A DNA stretch of 64,000 bases, from positions 62,001 to 126,000 of the forward strand of contig NZ_QRJO01000001.1 of assembly GCF_003471585.1 (NCBI RefSeq), given 5' to 3'. This document shows, in pieces, positions 16,441 through 24,417 of the stretch (positions are counted from its first letter, which is position 1; each line of letters opens with the position of its first letter). A model generated the notes under the pieces. It made no database searches. It was not told where the DNA came from and saw only the letters and a list, made by a program, of their open reading frames with translations. A program made the translations under genes and the position numbers. The DNA comes from Collinsella sp. AM18-10 (GTDB lineage Bacteria > Actinomycetota > Coriobacteriia > Coriobacteriales > Coriobacteriaceae).

Positions 16441-16690
16441 CATAACAAAAAAGCTCCCATTGCTGGGAGCTCTTTCAATCCATGGTGCGGGCGAAAGGAC
16501 GTCCGCGTATCCGCTTCGCGGATCCGCACCGGCTTCGCCCGCCTGCCGGCGGACTCGCCAGCTCGCTAAAAACGCTCCGCGTTTTCTAGACGCTCGCTCC
16601 TTCACAGGTTCAAGTCCCTGCGATGAGCACATAACAAAAAAGCTCCCATTGCTGGGAGCTCTTTCATTTAATGGTGCGGGCGAAAGGACT
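16441..16690. repeat. tRNA-tail tandem unit next to tRNA-Leu
   Basis: The terminator plus tRNA-Leu 3' end (16441-16500) recurs at 16630-16690, offset 189 bp; the second copy continues as the whole tRNA. The core holds ATCCGC/GCGGAT and AAAACGC/GCGTTTT hairpins almost identical to the Arg units, then an inverted T-arm with the tRNA-Leu loop (GGTTCAAGTCC near 16607). The outer T-arm copy is missing, probably lost toward the neighbouring gene. Confidence 0.8.
16637..16665 (-). terminator. Terminator of tRNA-Leu
   Basis: Minus-strand stem AGAGCTCCCA/TGGGAGCTTTTTT with a short loop, just after the CCA end; a second copy lies at 16448-16476 in the duplicated unit. Confidence 0.8.
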
Positions 16691-16758
16691 TGAACCTTCA
16701 TGGGGTTGCCCCCATACGGACCTGAACCGTACGCGTCTGCCAATTCCGCCACGCCCGC
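16672..16758 (-). tRNA. tRNA-Leu (anticodon CAG)
   Basis: 87-nt class II tRNA with encoded CCA. Acceptor GCGGGCG/CGCCCGC, anticodon loop TTCAGGT giving CAG, variable arm ATGGGGG..CCCCAT, T-loop TTCAAGT. Confidence 0.95.
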
Positions 16759-16801
16759 GTGCAGGAATTAGAATAACGGAGCGCCACCGCGAACGCAAGA
16801 A

Positions 16802-17719
16802 CTATTTTTGAAAAAGTTTGCAGGCATTTTCCCAAGCGGCATGCGCGATTGTTTCGGCGTCCTCACCAGTGCGATCGACACGGTCGTTAACCAGCGCGTT
16901 TGCCGTAATGGAGATCATTGCGGGCTCGCATTCAAGACCGCGGATGGGCTCCGGAGCCATATACGGGCAATCCGTCTCGAACAAAATTCGATCGAGTGGG
17001 GTTGCCGCAAATGCCTCGCGCACGTCGTCGTTGCGCTTAAAGGTAGCCGCACCACCATAGGCGATATAGCAGCCCAGCTCCACAAAGCGCTCCATCGTGG
17101 CGCGGTCCTCGCCAAAACAGTGCAGCACACAACCGGCCTGGGGCACGCCCACCTCACGAAGCACGTTGTACGCATCCATATGCGAGGTGCGCTCCCCATC
17201 CGAGTCCTCGTGCCGCAGGTGCAACTCCACCGGCACATTGCAGCGCACGGCGACTTCGAGCTGACGTGCCATGCAATCAATCTGCACGCTGTGGGGCGCC
17301 GGCGTGATGTCGTCGTCGTAATCCATGTGGTAGTCCAGACCGATTTCGCCAATACCGGCGCACAAAGGGTCATCAAGCGCAGCAACAACCTGCGCGTGAA
17401 TGTCGTCGGTATAGTCCGGCGCGCCATACGGATGCACGCCGGCAAGATACTTGATCTGCGGGATATCCTGCATCGGCAGAATTTCGCGCGTCAGCCAGTC
17501 GCTATAGTCCGTCACGCTGCGCTTGTCGGCGATGGGGTCGAAGACCGTCACCAACAGGTCGATGCCTGCCGCCTTGGCACGCACGAGTGTCTCGGGCACA
17601 TCCTTGCCCCAGAACGAAAGCAGATGCGCATGTGTGTCGGCAAGCGGTGCCAAGGGCACGGGACAAGCAACCGTCTTCTTTTTCTTGGTAAACGTCACGC
17701 GTTCGGCATTAAGCGTCAT
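16802..17719 (-). CDS. tatD: TatD-family metal-dependent hydrolase
   Basis: Cytoplasmic TIM-barrel phosphoesterase/DNase-like hydrolase of 305 residues. The metal-site motif DTHAHL appears near residue 25, a conserved E of GEIGLDYH near 116, the H of ELHLRHED and the HCFG motif further on, and the terminal FETDCPYMAPEP. The frame is open much further upstream, but ATG 17719 is the right start: it overlaps the 3' end of rsmA by 11 bases, the usual metG-tatD-rsmA type coupling. In this family the neighbours metG and rsmA are a common trio. The exact substrate is not established for most members. Confidence 0.9.
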   Translation of the reverse strand: MTLNAERVTFTKKKKTVACPVPLAPLADTHAHLLSFWGKDVPETLVRAKAAGIDLLVTVFDPIADKRSVTDYSDWLTREILPMQDIPQIKYLAGVHPYGAPDYTDDIHAQVVAALDDPLCAGIGEIGLDYHMDYDDDITPAPHSVQIDCMARQLEVAVRCNVPVELHLRHEDSDGERTSHMDAYNVLREVGVPQAGCVLHCFGEDRATMERFVELGCYIAYGGAATFKRNDDVREAFAATPLDRILFETDCPYMAPEPIRGLECEPAMISITANALVNDRVDRTGEDAETIAHAAWENACKLFQK

Positions 17720-18569
17720 GGGAAAGCTCCCGAGCCAGGCACACAAAGTCGGCGACGCCGAGCGTCTCGGCGCGCGTGGTGGGTGCGATACCGCAAGCCT
17801 CAAAGGCGGCATCGAGCACGTCCTTGGCAAAGCCGTTGGCGCTCATGGAATTGCGGATGGTCTTGCGACGCTGAGCAAATGCAGCGTCAATCACGCGGGC
17901 CACAAATTCGCGATCGAGTCCTTCGGGCACCACACCGTCAACACGGTCGATACGCACGACGGCCGAGTCCACGTGTGGCGCCGGCATAAAGCAACGCGGC
18001 GGCACCTCAAAGCGACCCGTTACCTGCGCATACAGGCCAAGCTTTGCCGTATAGCCGCCATAGGTCTTGTTGCCCGGCACTGCGGCAATGCGATCGGCAA
18101 CCTCCTTTTGCACCATGACGACGGCGCGCTTGAGCGCCGGCATCGTCTGGAAAAATTGCAAAATGATCGTCGCCGCCACGTTATAGGGCAAGTTCGCGAC
18201 AAATACCGTCGGCTCACCGCCCGCAGCCTGCTCAATCTGCCCCGGGCCCACCTTGAGCGCGTCGCCCATGATAAAGCGGAAGTTGGCATAGTCGGCGGCG
18301 TGGGCATCGAGCACCGGCTCAAGCTCGGAATCGGCCTCAATGGACGTAACGCACGCCGCTTCCTGCAGCAACGCAAGTGTCAACGTACCGCAACCTGGAC
18401 CCACCTCGAGTACGCGCTCGTCACCTGCAAGCTCGGCAAGCTCGCAGATACGTTCGATCACATGATTGTCGATTAGAAAGTTCTGGCCCAGGCGATGCTT
18501 GGTCGCAAGGCCAAACTCCTCCAGCAGCTCCCTGGTGGCCGTGGGGTTTGCCAAAGGCGAAGTTGTCAT
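17709..18569 (-). CDS. rsmA: 16S rRNA (adenine1518/1519-N6)-dimethyltransferase RsmA (KsgA)
   Basis: Dimethylates A1518 and A1519 in the 3' hairpin of 16S rRNA. 286 residues. SAM motif I EVGPGCGTLT, then EADSEL, and the catalytic NLPYNVAA motif (NxPY) are all visible, with the LGQNFLID N-terminus typical of the family. The gene lies upstream of and overlaps tatD, and metG lies about 110 bases upstream beyond a terminator. Confidence 0.96.
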   Translation of the reverse strand: MTTSPLANPTATRELLEEFGLATKHRLGQNFLIDNHVIERICELAELAGDERVLEVGPGCGTLTLALLQEAACVTSIEADSELEPVLDAHAADYANFRFIMGDALKVGPGQIEQAAGGEPTVFVANLPYNVAATIILQFFQTMPALKRAVVMVQKEVADRIAAVPGNKTYGGYTAKLGLYAQVTGRFEVPPRCFMPAPHVDSAVVRIDRVDGVVPEGLDREFVARVIDAAFAQRRKTIRNSMSANGFAKDVLDAAFEACGIAPTTRAETLGVADFVCLARELSHDA

Positions 18570-18604
18570 GGTTGCCTCCTTAGCATGATGGCGGCGTCTT
18601 GAAA

Positions 18605-18637
18605 CAAAAGGGCATGGACCGTGGCGGCCATGCCCTT
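18605..18637 (-). terminator. Terminator of metG
   Basis: Minus-strand stem AAGGGCATGG/CCATGCCCTT with a 10-base loop and T-rich tail, between metG and rsmA. Confidence 0.8.
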
Positions 18638-18679
18638 ACAGCTAAACAGCAAATTGCCGATATGGCGCTCGCGCGGTCT

Positions 18680-20281
18680 CTACGCCAGACGCGGGAACAG
18701 CGGATCGCCCTTCTCGACGGGCTGACCGCCGGCAAGCAGGCCCCAAGTGCAAATGCCCTTGAGGTCGTCGCTCGCGGCCTCGCCCTCACAGGACAGGCGG
18801 CGCAGGGCCTCGGCAGAGGTCTGAGGCATGAGCGGCATCAGCAGGTGAGCGGCAATGCGGATGGCCTCGAGCAGGTTGTAGATCACAAACGCCAGCTCGT
18901 CAGCCTTGGCCTCGTCCTTGGCAAGTGCCCAAGGCTCGGAGTCCTCGATGTAGTGGTTGGCGGCGTGGATGAGCTCCATGACCTCGTCCTTGGCTCCGCC
19001 GTAATCGAGCACGTCCATCTTGGCCATGTAGCGCTCGACCAGGCCGTCGGCGATCTTTGCCAGCGGGTTGTCGAACGCATCGAACGATGCGGGCTTGGCG
19101 GGCGCGCAGCCGTCAAAGTACTTGCCGCTCATGTTGAGCGAACGCGAGATGAGGTTGCCCCAGCTGTTGGCCAGGTCGGCGTTGTAGACCTGCTCCATGC
19201 GATCGAAGCTGATGGCGCCGTCGGTGCCGGGGACGACGTCGGTCATAAAGTAGTAGCGATAGCCCTCGACGCCCAGCATGTCGATAACGTCCTGCGGAGC
19301 GATAGCGTTGCCGCGGCTCTTGGACATCTTCTCGGCCTTGCCGGTCTCGGCATTGCGCACGGTCAGGAAGCCGTGGGCAAAAACGTGCTCGGGCAGGGCC
19401 TCGCCGATGGCCATGAGCATGGCGGGCCAAATGACGCAGTGGAAGCGGATGATGTCCTTACCCACGATGTGGAACTGCGCGGGCCAGCGATAGGCCAGCT
19501 CGGCACGCGCCTCGTCGGTATCGACACCGTAGCCGACGGCCGTCATATAGTTGAGCAGCGCATCGAACCACACGTAGGTCACGTGGCCCTCGTCAAACGG
19601 GACCTGAATGCCCCAGTCAAAGCTCGTGCGGCTCACGGAAAGGTCGTTAAGGCCGCCCTCGACAAAGCTGCGCACCTCGTTCATGCGGAACGCAGGCTCG
19701 ACAAAGTCGGGATGCTCGTCATAGAGCTTGAGCAGCTTGTCCTGGAAGGCGGAAAGCTTAAAGAAGTAGGACTCCTCCTGCACGCGCTCAAGCGGACGGT
19801 GGCAGTCGGGGCACAGGTGCTGGCCGACGCTGCCGTACTCCTCGTCGCCCTTCTGGACCTGCGTATCGGTGAAGTAGGTCTCGTCAGGCACGCAATACCA
19901 GCCGTCGTAGCTGCCCTTATACAGGTAACCGGACTCCTTCATGCGCTCCCACAGGTACTGCACGGCATGATGCTGGCGCGGCTCGGTGGTGCGGATGAAG
20001 TCGTCGTTGGAAATCTCGAGCTTGCTCCAAAGCTCCTTGAAGTGCGGGGCCTGGCTGTCGGTCCACTCCTGCGGCGTCATACCATGCTTGGCTGCGGCCT
20101 CGGCGACCTTCTCGCCGTGCTCGTCCATGCCGGTCAGGAACTTGACGTTATAGCCGGCGGAGCGGCGATAGCGAGCCTGAACGTCGGCGATGATGGTGGA
20201 ATAAGCCGTGCCCAGGTGCGGATCGGCGTTGACGTAGTAGATGGGCGTCGTGATAAAGAACGAAGGCTTGCTTTGATCCAT
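18680..20281 (-). CDS. metG: Methionyl-tRNA synthetase
   Basis: Charges initiator and elongator tRNA-Met. 533 residues. Class I signatures: the HIGH counterpart PHLGTAYS near 21-28 and KMSKSRG near 317. A single zinc-knuckle pair CPDC near 154 is seen. There is no C-terminal tRNA-binding (EMAP-like) domain, matching the shorter MetG type. The ATG at 20281 follows GGAGGACAAACCCC. Operon order with rsmI upstream (71 bases) and tatD-rsmA downstream is typical for Gram-positive bacteria. Confidence 0.96.
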   Translation of the reverse strand: MDQSKPSFFITTPIYYVNADPHLGTAYSTIIADVQARYRRSAGYNVKFLTGMDEHGEKVAEAAAKHGMTPQEWTDSQAPHFKELWSKLEISNDDFIRTTEPRQHHAVQYLWERMKESGYLYKGSYDGWYCVPDETYFTDTQVQKGDEEYGSVGQHLCPDCHRPLERVQEESYFFKLSAFQDKLLKLYDEHPDFVEPAFRMNEVRSFVEGGLNDLSVSRTSFDWGIQVPFDEGHVTYVWFDALLNYMTAVGYGVDTDEARAELAYRWPAQFHIVGKDIIRFHCVIWPAMLMAIGEALPEHVFAHGFLTVRNAETGKAEKMSKSRGNAIAPQDVIDMLGVEGYRYYFMTDVVPGTDGAISFDRMEQVYNADLANSWGNLISRSLNMSGKYFDGCAPAKPASFDAFDNPLAKIADGLVERYMAKMDVLDYGGAKDEVMELIHAANHYIEDSEPWALAKDEAKADELAFVIYNLLEAIRIAAHLLMPLMPQTSAEALRRLSCEGEAASDDLKGICTWGLLAGGQPVEKGDPLFPRLA

Positions 20282-20350
20282 GGGGTTTGTCCTCCAGAAA
20301 AACGTTGCATACAGGGGATGATTCTAGCGCAAGGGCTGGATATCCTCCAT

Positions 20351-21229
20351 CTATTGCATATCGAGCACCATGGCATAGACATCGCGCTTGCGGCGCGAAT
20401 ACTTCTGAGACAGGCGCTTGGCCACCGCAGACGCGGGCTCCCCCTCCTCGAGCGCGGCGCGGATATCCTCGCGCAGGGCCTCGTCGGGATCCGCTGCCGT
20501 GGCGCCGACCGGCACGATACCGGCCTCCTCATCCTCGCTCGGTGGCGCGATGACCAGCGCAATCTCGCCCTTTACCTCGCCGCGAGCACGTAGCTCCTCG
20601 GCAAGCTGGTCAGCGGGCCCGCGCAAGACCTCCTCGTGCAGCTTGGTGAGTTCGCGGCAGACGGCAACCTCACGCTGGGGAAAGACCTCCGCCACGGCCT
20701 CGAGCGTCGCCACGATGCGATGTGGAGACTCGTAGAAGATGAGTGCGCCGGGCACCACGGCAAGGCGCTGCAAACGGCGCACACGGTCGCCGTGCTTTCG
20801 GCCCAAAAAGCCCTCGAAGAAAAAATGCTCGCAGGGAATGCCGGACGAAACAAGCGCCGTGACGCAAGCAGAGGGCCCGGGAATAACTTCGACGGGCACA
20901 TCGGCCTCACGCGCCGCCTCGACCAGCGCCTGGCCGGGATCGGACACGCTCGGCATGCCGGCGTCCGAGGCAAAAGCGAGGGTCTCCCCCGCCAGCAGAC
21001 GGTCGACCAGGCCGGCGGCGCGGCTGGCGATCACATTCTCGTCGCAACGGACAAGCGGCTTGGAAATGCCCAGGTGCATCAGTAGCTTTGACGTCACACG
21101 CGTGTCTTCGCAGCAGATGGCATCAGCAGCGGCAAAGGCCTCACCAACGCGCGGGGACAGGTCGCCCAGGTTGCCGATGGGCGTGCCGACCACATAGAGT
21201 TTGCCCGTATGGGCGCTGTTTTGCGTCAT
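20351..21229 (-). CDS. rsmI: 16S rRNA (cytidine1402-2'-O)-methyltransferase RsmI
   Basis: SAM-dependent tetrapyrrole-methylase-fold enzyme modifying C1402 of 16S rRNA. 292 residues. Family marks are the N-terminal LYVVGTPIGNLGDLSPR, CEDTRVTSKLL, SDAGMPSVSDPG and FFEGFLGRKHGDR. The C-terminus ends with a short helical segment. It starts 6 bases after the stop of the GH5-like gene, which suggests co-transcription, though the two functions are unrelated. Confidence 0.95.
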   Translation of the reverse strand: MTQNSAHTGKLYVVGTPIGNLGDLSPRVGEAFAAADAICCEDTRVTSKLLMHLGISKPLVRCDENVIASRAAGLVDRLLAGETLAFASDAGMPSVSDPGQALVEAAREADVPVEVIPGPSACVTALVSSGIPCEHFFFEGFLGRKHGDRVRRLQRLAVVPGALIFYESPHRIVATLEAVAEVFPQREVAVCRELTKLHEEVLRGPADQLAEELRARGEVKGEIALVIAPPSEDEEAGIVPVGATAADPDEALREDIRAALEEGEPASAVAKRLSQKYSRRKRDVYAMVLDMQ

Positions 21230-21235
21230 ATCAAC

Positions 21236-22300
21236 CTATTCAATCATGCCGCGCTCGAGCGTACCGAGCGCCGCGCGGGCGTCCCATGCTGCAATGCGCT
21301 TCTCGGTCTTCCACGTTTGGAAGAACCAACCGGCAGCCGGCGCAAACGAAGCCAGCTGGTTGGCGATAAACACGCGCTCGTAGGCATTGCGGCCCTCGGG
21401 CGTAACCGACGAGTTGGCAAAGATCGCCGCGCCCGACCATTCGCCCACCAGCACGGGGAACCCAGTCGAAATCGCTTCTTTAAGCTCGCGCTTGTTACGC
21501 GAAATCGCCGTCGTCAGCCCGCGAGGGCTCGTGATGTCGAGCGCATACTCGTCGCGGTAATGGTACAGGTGAAGGTCCATGTAGACGTTCTTGTACTTGG
21601 CGCCGCGCATAAAATGCTTCCACTCGCTGGGATGCCCCGACGACGAGAAGACGACGATCTTATCCTCGGGCATATACGAACGGACGAGCTCGTAGGCATC
21701 GCGATAGAAATTGCGCAGGTAGTGAGCAGGAATGCCATCCGTCATGGTGAAGAGGCTCTTGCGAACGCTCATCTGCGGCGTGTCCAGCAGCTCAATGCCC
21801 AGCAGGCTCTCGGCCTCGCCATAGCGATCGGCCAAGCGCTCGAGCACGTCGAGTGCGACATGACGGCCGTTGGTGGACGAATGCCACTCGGCAACAGCCT
21901 CCGGCGTGGTGGGCGAATCGTTGGAATCGCCCTGGCCACCGGGCACGGTTGCCAGATCGAGCAGCACGCGGATGTCGTACTTGGCAGCCCACTCAATTGC
22001 GCGGTCGATGTAATCGACAACCGATATGTAGGAGGCATCGGACTCCTGTGAGCCAAAGGCATACCAGGGCACCGGCAGACGCACGGCATTGAGACCGATC
22101 TGCGCCATGCGGCGAAAATCGTCCTCGCTCACAAACGTCTCGTAATGGCGGCGCATGCGCTCGTTATAGGCGGCGGTACCCATGGCCTCCTGTAGCTCAG
22201 CCGCGTTGGATGCACCGGTCGCCGCGTACAGCGACGGGGTCACCCAAGGCTCGGGAATAAACCAGCCAGAGAGATTAACGCCGAGTATCCTCTCCATCAC
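21236..22300 (-). CDS. GH5-like (exo-beta-glucanase-type) protein lacking the catalytic acid/base
   Basis: 354 residues with the layout of glycoside hydrolase family 5, closest in feel to fungal-type exo-1,3-glucanases: GVNLSGWFIPEPW at the start, LNAVRLPVPWYAF near 95, and the strand-7 nucleophile GEWSG with Glu287. At the place where GH5 has its acid/base in GIELLNEP this protein reads GIELLDTP, so Asn-Glu is replaced by Asp173-Thr174. The codons are unambiguous (GAC, ACG). No signal peptide, so it is cytoplasmic. Loss of the acid/base makes normal retaining hydrolysis unlikely. It could be a binding pseudoenzyme or have altered chemistry. Confidence 0.8.
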   Translation of the reverse strand: MMERILGVNLSGWFIPEPWVTPSLYAATGASNAAELQEAMGTAAYNERMRRHYETFVSEDDFRRMAQIGLNAVRLPVPWYAFGSQESDASYISVVDYIDRAIEWAAKYDIRVLLDLATVPGGQGDSNDSPTTPEAVAEWHSSTNGRHVALDVLERLADRYGEAESLLGIELLDTPQMSVRKSLFTMTDGIPAHYLRNFYRDAYELVRSYMPEDKIVVFSSSGHPSEWKHFMRGAKYKNVYMDLHLYHYRDEYALDITSPRGLTTAISRNKRELKEAISTGFPVLVGEWSGAAIFANSSVTPEGRNAYERVFIANQLASFAPAAGWFFQTWKTEKRIAAWDARAALGTLERGMIE

Positions 22301-22490
22301 TGCCCCCTTCGGATCATGCAGGTCGAACCCGCATCGTATTGCGTAGGATAAGTATCGTTTTGAGTATACCCGCGTGTGCGGACAGGCGACCGAACGGTCT
22401 GCAAAGTGACGCGAAAGTGGGAGGAATGTCTGGGAGCAGACGGACTCGGAATGGTGCGACGAGGTGTGTACGCGCGCCGGAGGCAGGCAC

Positions 22491-22538
22491 CGGAAAGTGT
22501 GTCCCGTTCTGAGCCCTTATTCTGGGACGCAGTTTCCG
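22491..22538. repeat. REP-like stem-loop
   Basis: CGGAAAGTGTGTCCC (22491-22505) and GGGACGCAGTTTCCG (22524-22538) form an imperfect 15-bp inverted repeat around an 18-base loop. No coding frame or promoter is evident in the surrounding gene-free sequence 22301-22548. Confidence 0.5.
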
Positions 22539-22547
22539 CAGAACCCT

Positions 22548-22780
22548 ACATAAAAGAAAAGGACCCCTTTGCAGAGGTCCTAGTCAATTCAAGGTGGCGG
22601 GGAAGGGAATCGCGTCCGCGCGCTGCGCGGACGGACCGCTGCGGCGCTTACGCGCCTTGCGAGCTACGCTGGCAAACGCTTGCGCGTTTCCTCAGCTCCG
22701 CGCCCTCACGGGGTTCGATTCCGTGCAGGGTCCATATAAAAGAAAAGGACCCCTTTGCAGAGGTCCTAGTCAATTCAAGG

Positions 22781-22798
<18 letters not shown>
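22548..22798. repeat. tRNA-tail tandem unit next to tRNA-Phe
   Basis: Terminator plus tRNA-Phe 3' end at about 22552-22612 recurs at 22738-22798 (offset 186 bp), where it continues into the complete tRNA. The core (22613-22710) has hairpins GTCCGCG/CGCGGAC and AAACGC/GCGTTT and then an inverted T-arm matching tRNA-Phe (GGGGTTCGATTCC). Confidence 0.8.
22745..22768 (-). terminator. Terminator of tRNA-Phe
   Basis: Minus-strand hairpin AGGACC/GGTCCT with T-rich tail; duplicated at about 22559-22582. Confidence 0.75.
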
Positions 22799-22853
<55 letters not shown>

Positions 22854-22976
22854 ATTTGAGGTGTGCCTTGTTTCAAGGCTTGATTAGTATAACCAAGGAC
22901 GCGTTCCGGTCAACCGAGAATTTCAAAAAAGTTTTTGAGCACAGCCTCGGTTCTTTAAATCGGCACGTCAGAGGCA

Positions 22977-23264
22977 TCAGCCGGCAGCAAGAAGTTTTTC
23001 GCTCAGAGCCGCACGGGCAAACTCACTTGGCGTCATCCCCTCGGCAGCCGCCCGTCGACGAATGGCCTCCTTCATTCCCAGAGGAATCTTGACCGACAGC
23101 GTTGCCGTCCCCTCACCTGAGAGTGGGGGCCGTCCATGCACGATCCCACCAACGGTGTGTTCGCCATCCGGAAACTCTCCGCGCTCGTACGACTCGCACC
23201 ACGCGTCAATCATTTCATCCGTTACAACCTGACCATTAGCGGCCGTATACGTCTTGCCCATCAT
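22977..23264 (-). CDS. Ribbon-helix-helix antitoxin-like protein
   Basis: 95 residues. The C-terminal half (TATLSVKIPLGMKEAIRRRAAAEGMTPSEFARAAL) has the pattern of a ribbon-helix-helix DNA-binding domain, with a strand then two helices. The N-terminal part is acidic and could wrap the toxin. The first ATG overlaps the TGA of the toxin reading frame (23261-23263), the coupling expected of a type II toxin-antitoxin pair with the toxin first. By family logic it would neutralise the toxin and repress the operon. Confidence 0.75.
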   Translation of the reverse strand: MMGKTYTAANGQVVTDEMIDAWCESYERGEFPDGEHTVGGIVHGRPPLSGEGTATLSVKIPLGMKEAIRRRAAAEGMTPSEFARAALSEKLLAAG

Positions 23265-23526
23265 CGACCCCTTTGCCGAGCCCGTTCAATCTCCTGCCAA
23301 AATTTCTTCTGGACTGGAGACAAGGCATGAATGATAAGCCCCCACGGACAAGCTCGACCGCGACAAGCTCCACGCTTCGTCCGTCTGGGAGCCATCCAAT
23401 CGCAAGCCATCTCGGCGGCTCGTCCTTCGCCTCGCGACGAATGCACTCAGTAACCGCAAGCCAAGCGCTAAGCACCTGCTTTTCCGTCAGGTGCTTTTTA
23501 GCGTTGGGATGGATCTCAACATCCAT
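23261..23526 (-). pseudogene. Frameshifted toxin gene of a BrnT-like toxin-antitoxin pair
   Basis: From ATG 23526 (RBS GGAGGAG) the frame reads MDVEIHPNAKKHLTEKQVL and then a BrnT-like core WLAIGWLPDGRSVELVAVEL. After a run of five C on the plus strand (23339-23343) this frame loses family likeness and runs through the antitoxin start to 23236. The +1 frame there reads GLIIHALSPVQKKFWQEIERA, which fits the expected IIHAM-type C-terminus and stops at TGA 23261, overlapping the antitoxin ATG. One extra base in the run would restore an intact toxin of about 88 residues. The cause could be mutation, a sequencing error or slippage. Confidence 0.65.
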
Positions 23527-23584
23527 GCATCTTCTCCTCCATCTTACCCAATTTCGTATGACGAAAGTCCGCTGTCGCCAATTC

Positions 23585-23944
23585 TTAAGCCGGCACGCGT
23601 TGGAGAGCAGGGGTCGAAACAATGATTGAAGGACGCTCTAGTACGGCCCAGGCGCCGGGGCAGGAGCACATACGCCAGGGACGTACGTTTTCGTAGCATA
23701 CGAGGACATAGCCACGTGCATCGATAAAGGCGATATCGATGGGATAGGCCATAAAACACGTATGGACCGAAGAGCAGCGTGGAAATGCCATGACGAGCGG
23801 CAGACCGTTGGCGGCAACCGGACACCGTCCCAGCATGCCGCGCAGGCGCACGGCAAACGACTCCGCCACCGCAAACTCGGCCGGCGTCCAGCCCAGCCTA
23901 TTGAGTGCCCGCGCGTAGGCGATGTAGGACGAGACCGCGGTCAC
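23585..23944 (-). CDS. DUF192-family protein at the end of the Tad locus
   Basis: 119 residues from GTG 23944, whose first bases overlap the stop of the preceding TadE-like gene. The DUF192 pattern is clear: VRLRGMLGRCPV (like RxxGLM), a central VMAFPRCSSVHTCFMAYPIDIAFID stretch and a hydrophobic VLVCYENVRPWR. A C-terminal FVLELPxG motif is replaced by PGAWAVLERP. Members are often found with Tad genes in actinobacteria, but the role is unknown. No signal peptide. Confidence 0.8.
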   Translation of the reverse strand: MTAVSSYIAYARALNRLGWTPAEFAVAESFAVRLRGMLGRCPVAANGLPLVMAFPRCSSVHTCFMAYPIDIAFIDARGYVLVCYENVRPWRMCSCPGAWAVLERPSIIVSTPALQRVPA

Positions 23945-24417
23945 ATGACCACCCCCGGACGCCATGGATCGACCGTCACCGCGCGCTCGTGCGACAACGT
24001 TGTCGGCGCCCCCAGCGGAACGCCAGCGATGCTGAGAGAAGTCGGCCACGGCTCATAGTGCATGGTGCAGGTGTAGGTCCTAAACGTACCGGATAGGGAG
24101 AGCAGGCCACCATCCGATGCCTCCGCGCCTTGCTCGCTCGACACTTCGATCTGCAAGTCATAGCCTTCCATGGCATTCAGAATTTGAGTCCGGACCGTCG
24201 CCGAGGCATCGACAGAGCTTTCGTCGCCCTCCCCGCTCGGCGCCACGGCGTGCGCCAACACGATGTCGGGCACCACGCGGTCGAAGCGCGCGACAGCGCT
24301 GGCATAGATCATGACGTTGTATACGATGAGTGCCAGCACCAGCAAAACGGGCGTAACCACTGCTATCTCCACCGTCGCTTGGGCGCGCTCCTCGCGCAGA
24401 CGCATGCGGATACTCAT
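23941..24417 (-). CDS. TadE-like minor pseudopilin
   Basis: 158 residues from ATG 24417, which overlaps the stop of the TadG-like gene. A short basic leader ends in EERA, then QATVEIAVVTPVLLVLALIV gives the class III pseudopilin hydrophobic domain with Glu at +5 if cleavage follows Ala. The rest is a soluble domain of about 110 residues. It would be processed by a prepilin peptidase (not in this window) and join the pilus base. The frame is open further upstream but without likeness. Confidence 0.82.
   Translation of the reverse strand: MSIRMRLREERAQATVEIAVVTPVLLVLALIVYNVMIYASAVARFDRVVPDIVLAHAVAPSGEGDESSVDASATVRTQILNAMEGYDLQIEVSSEQGAEASDGGLLSLSGTFRTYTCTMHYEPWPTSLSIAGVPLGAPTTLSHERAVTVDPWRPGVVM

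Noticed and set aside
22977..23526. Toxin frame running to 23236 taken as the real C-terminus
   Set aside because: Family likeness jumps to the other frame at a homopolymer and that frame gives the typical stop/start overlap with the antitoxin.
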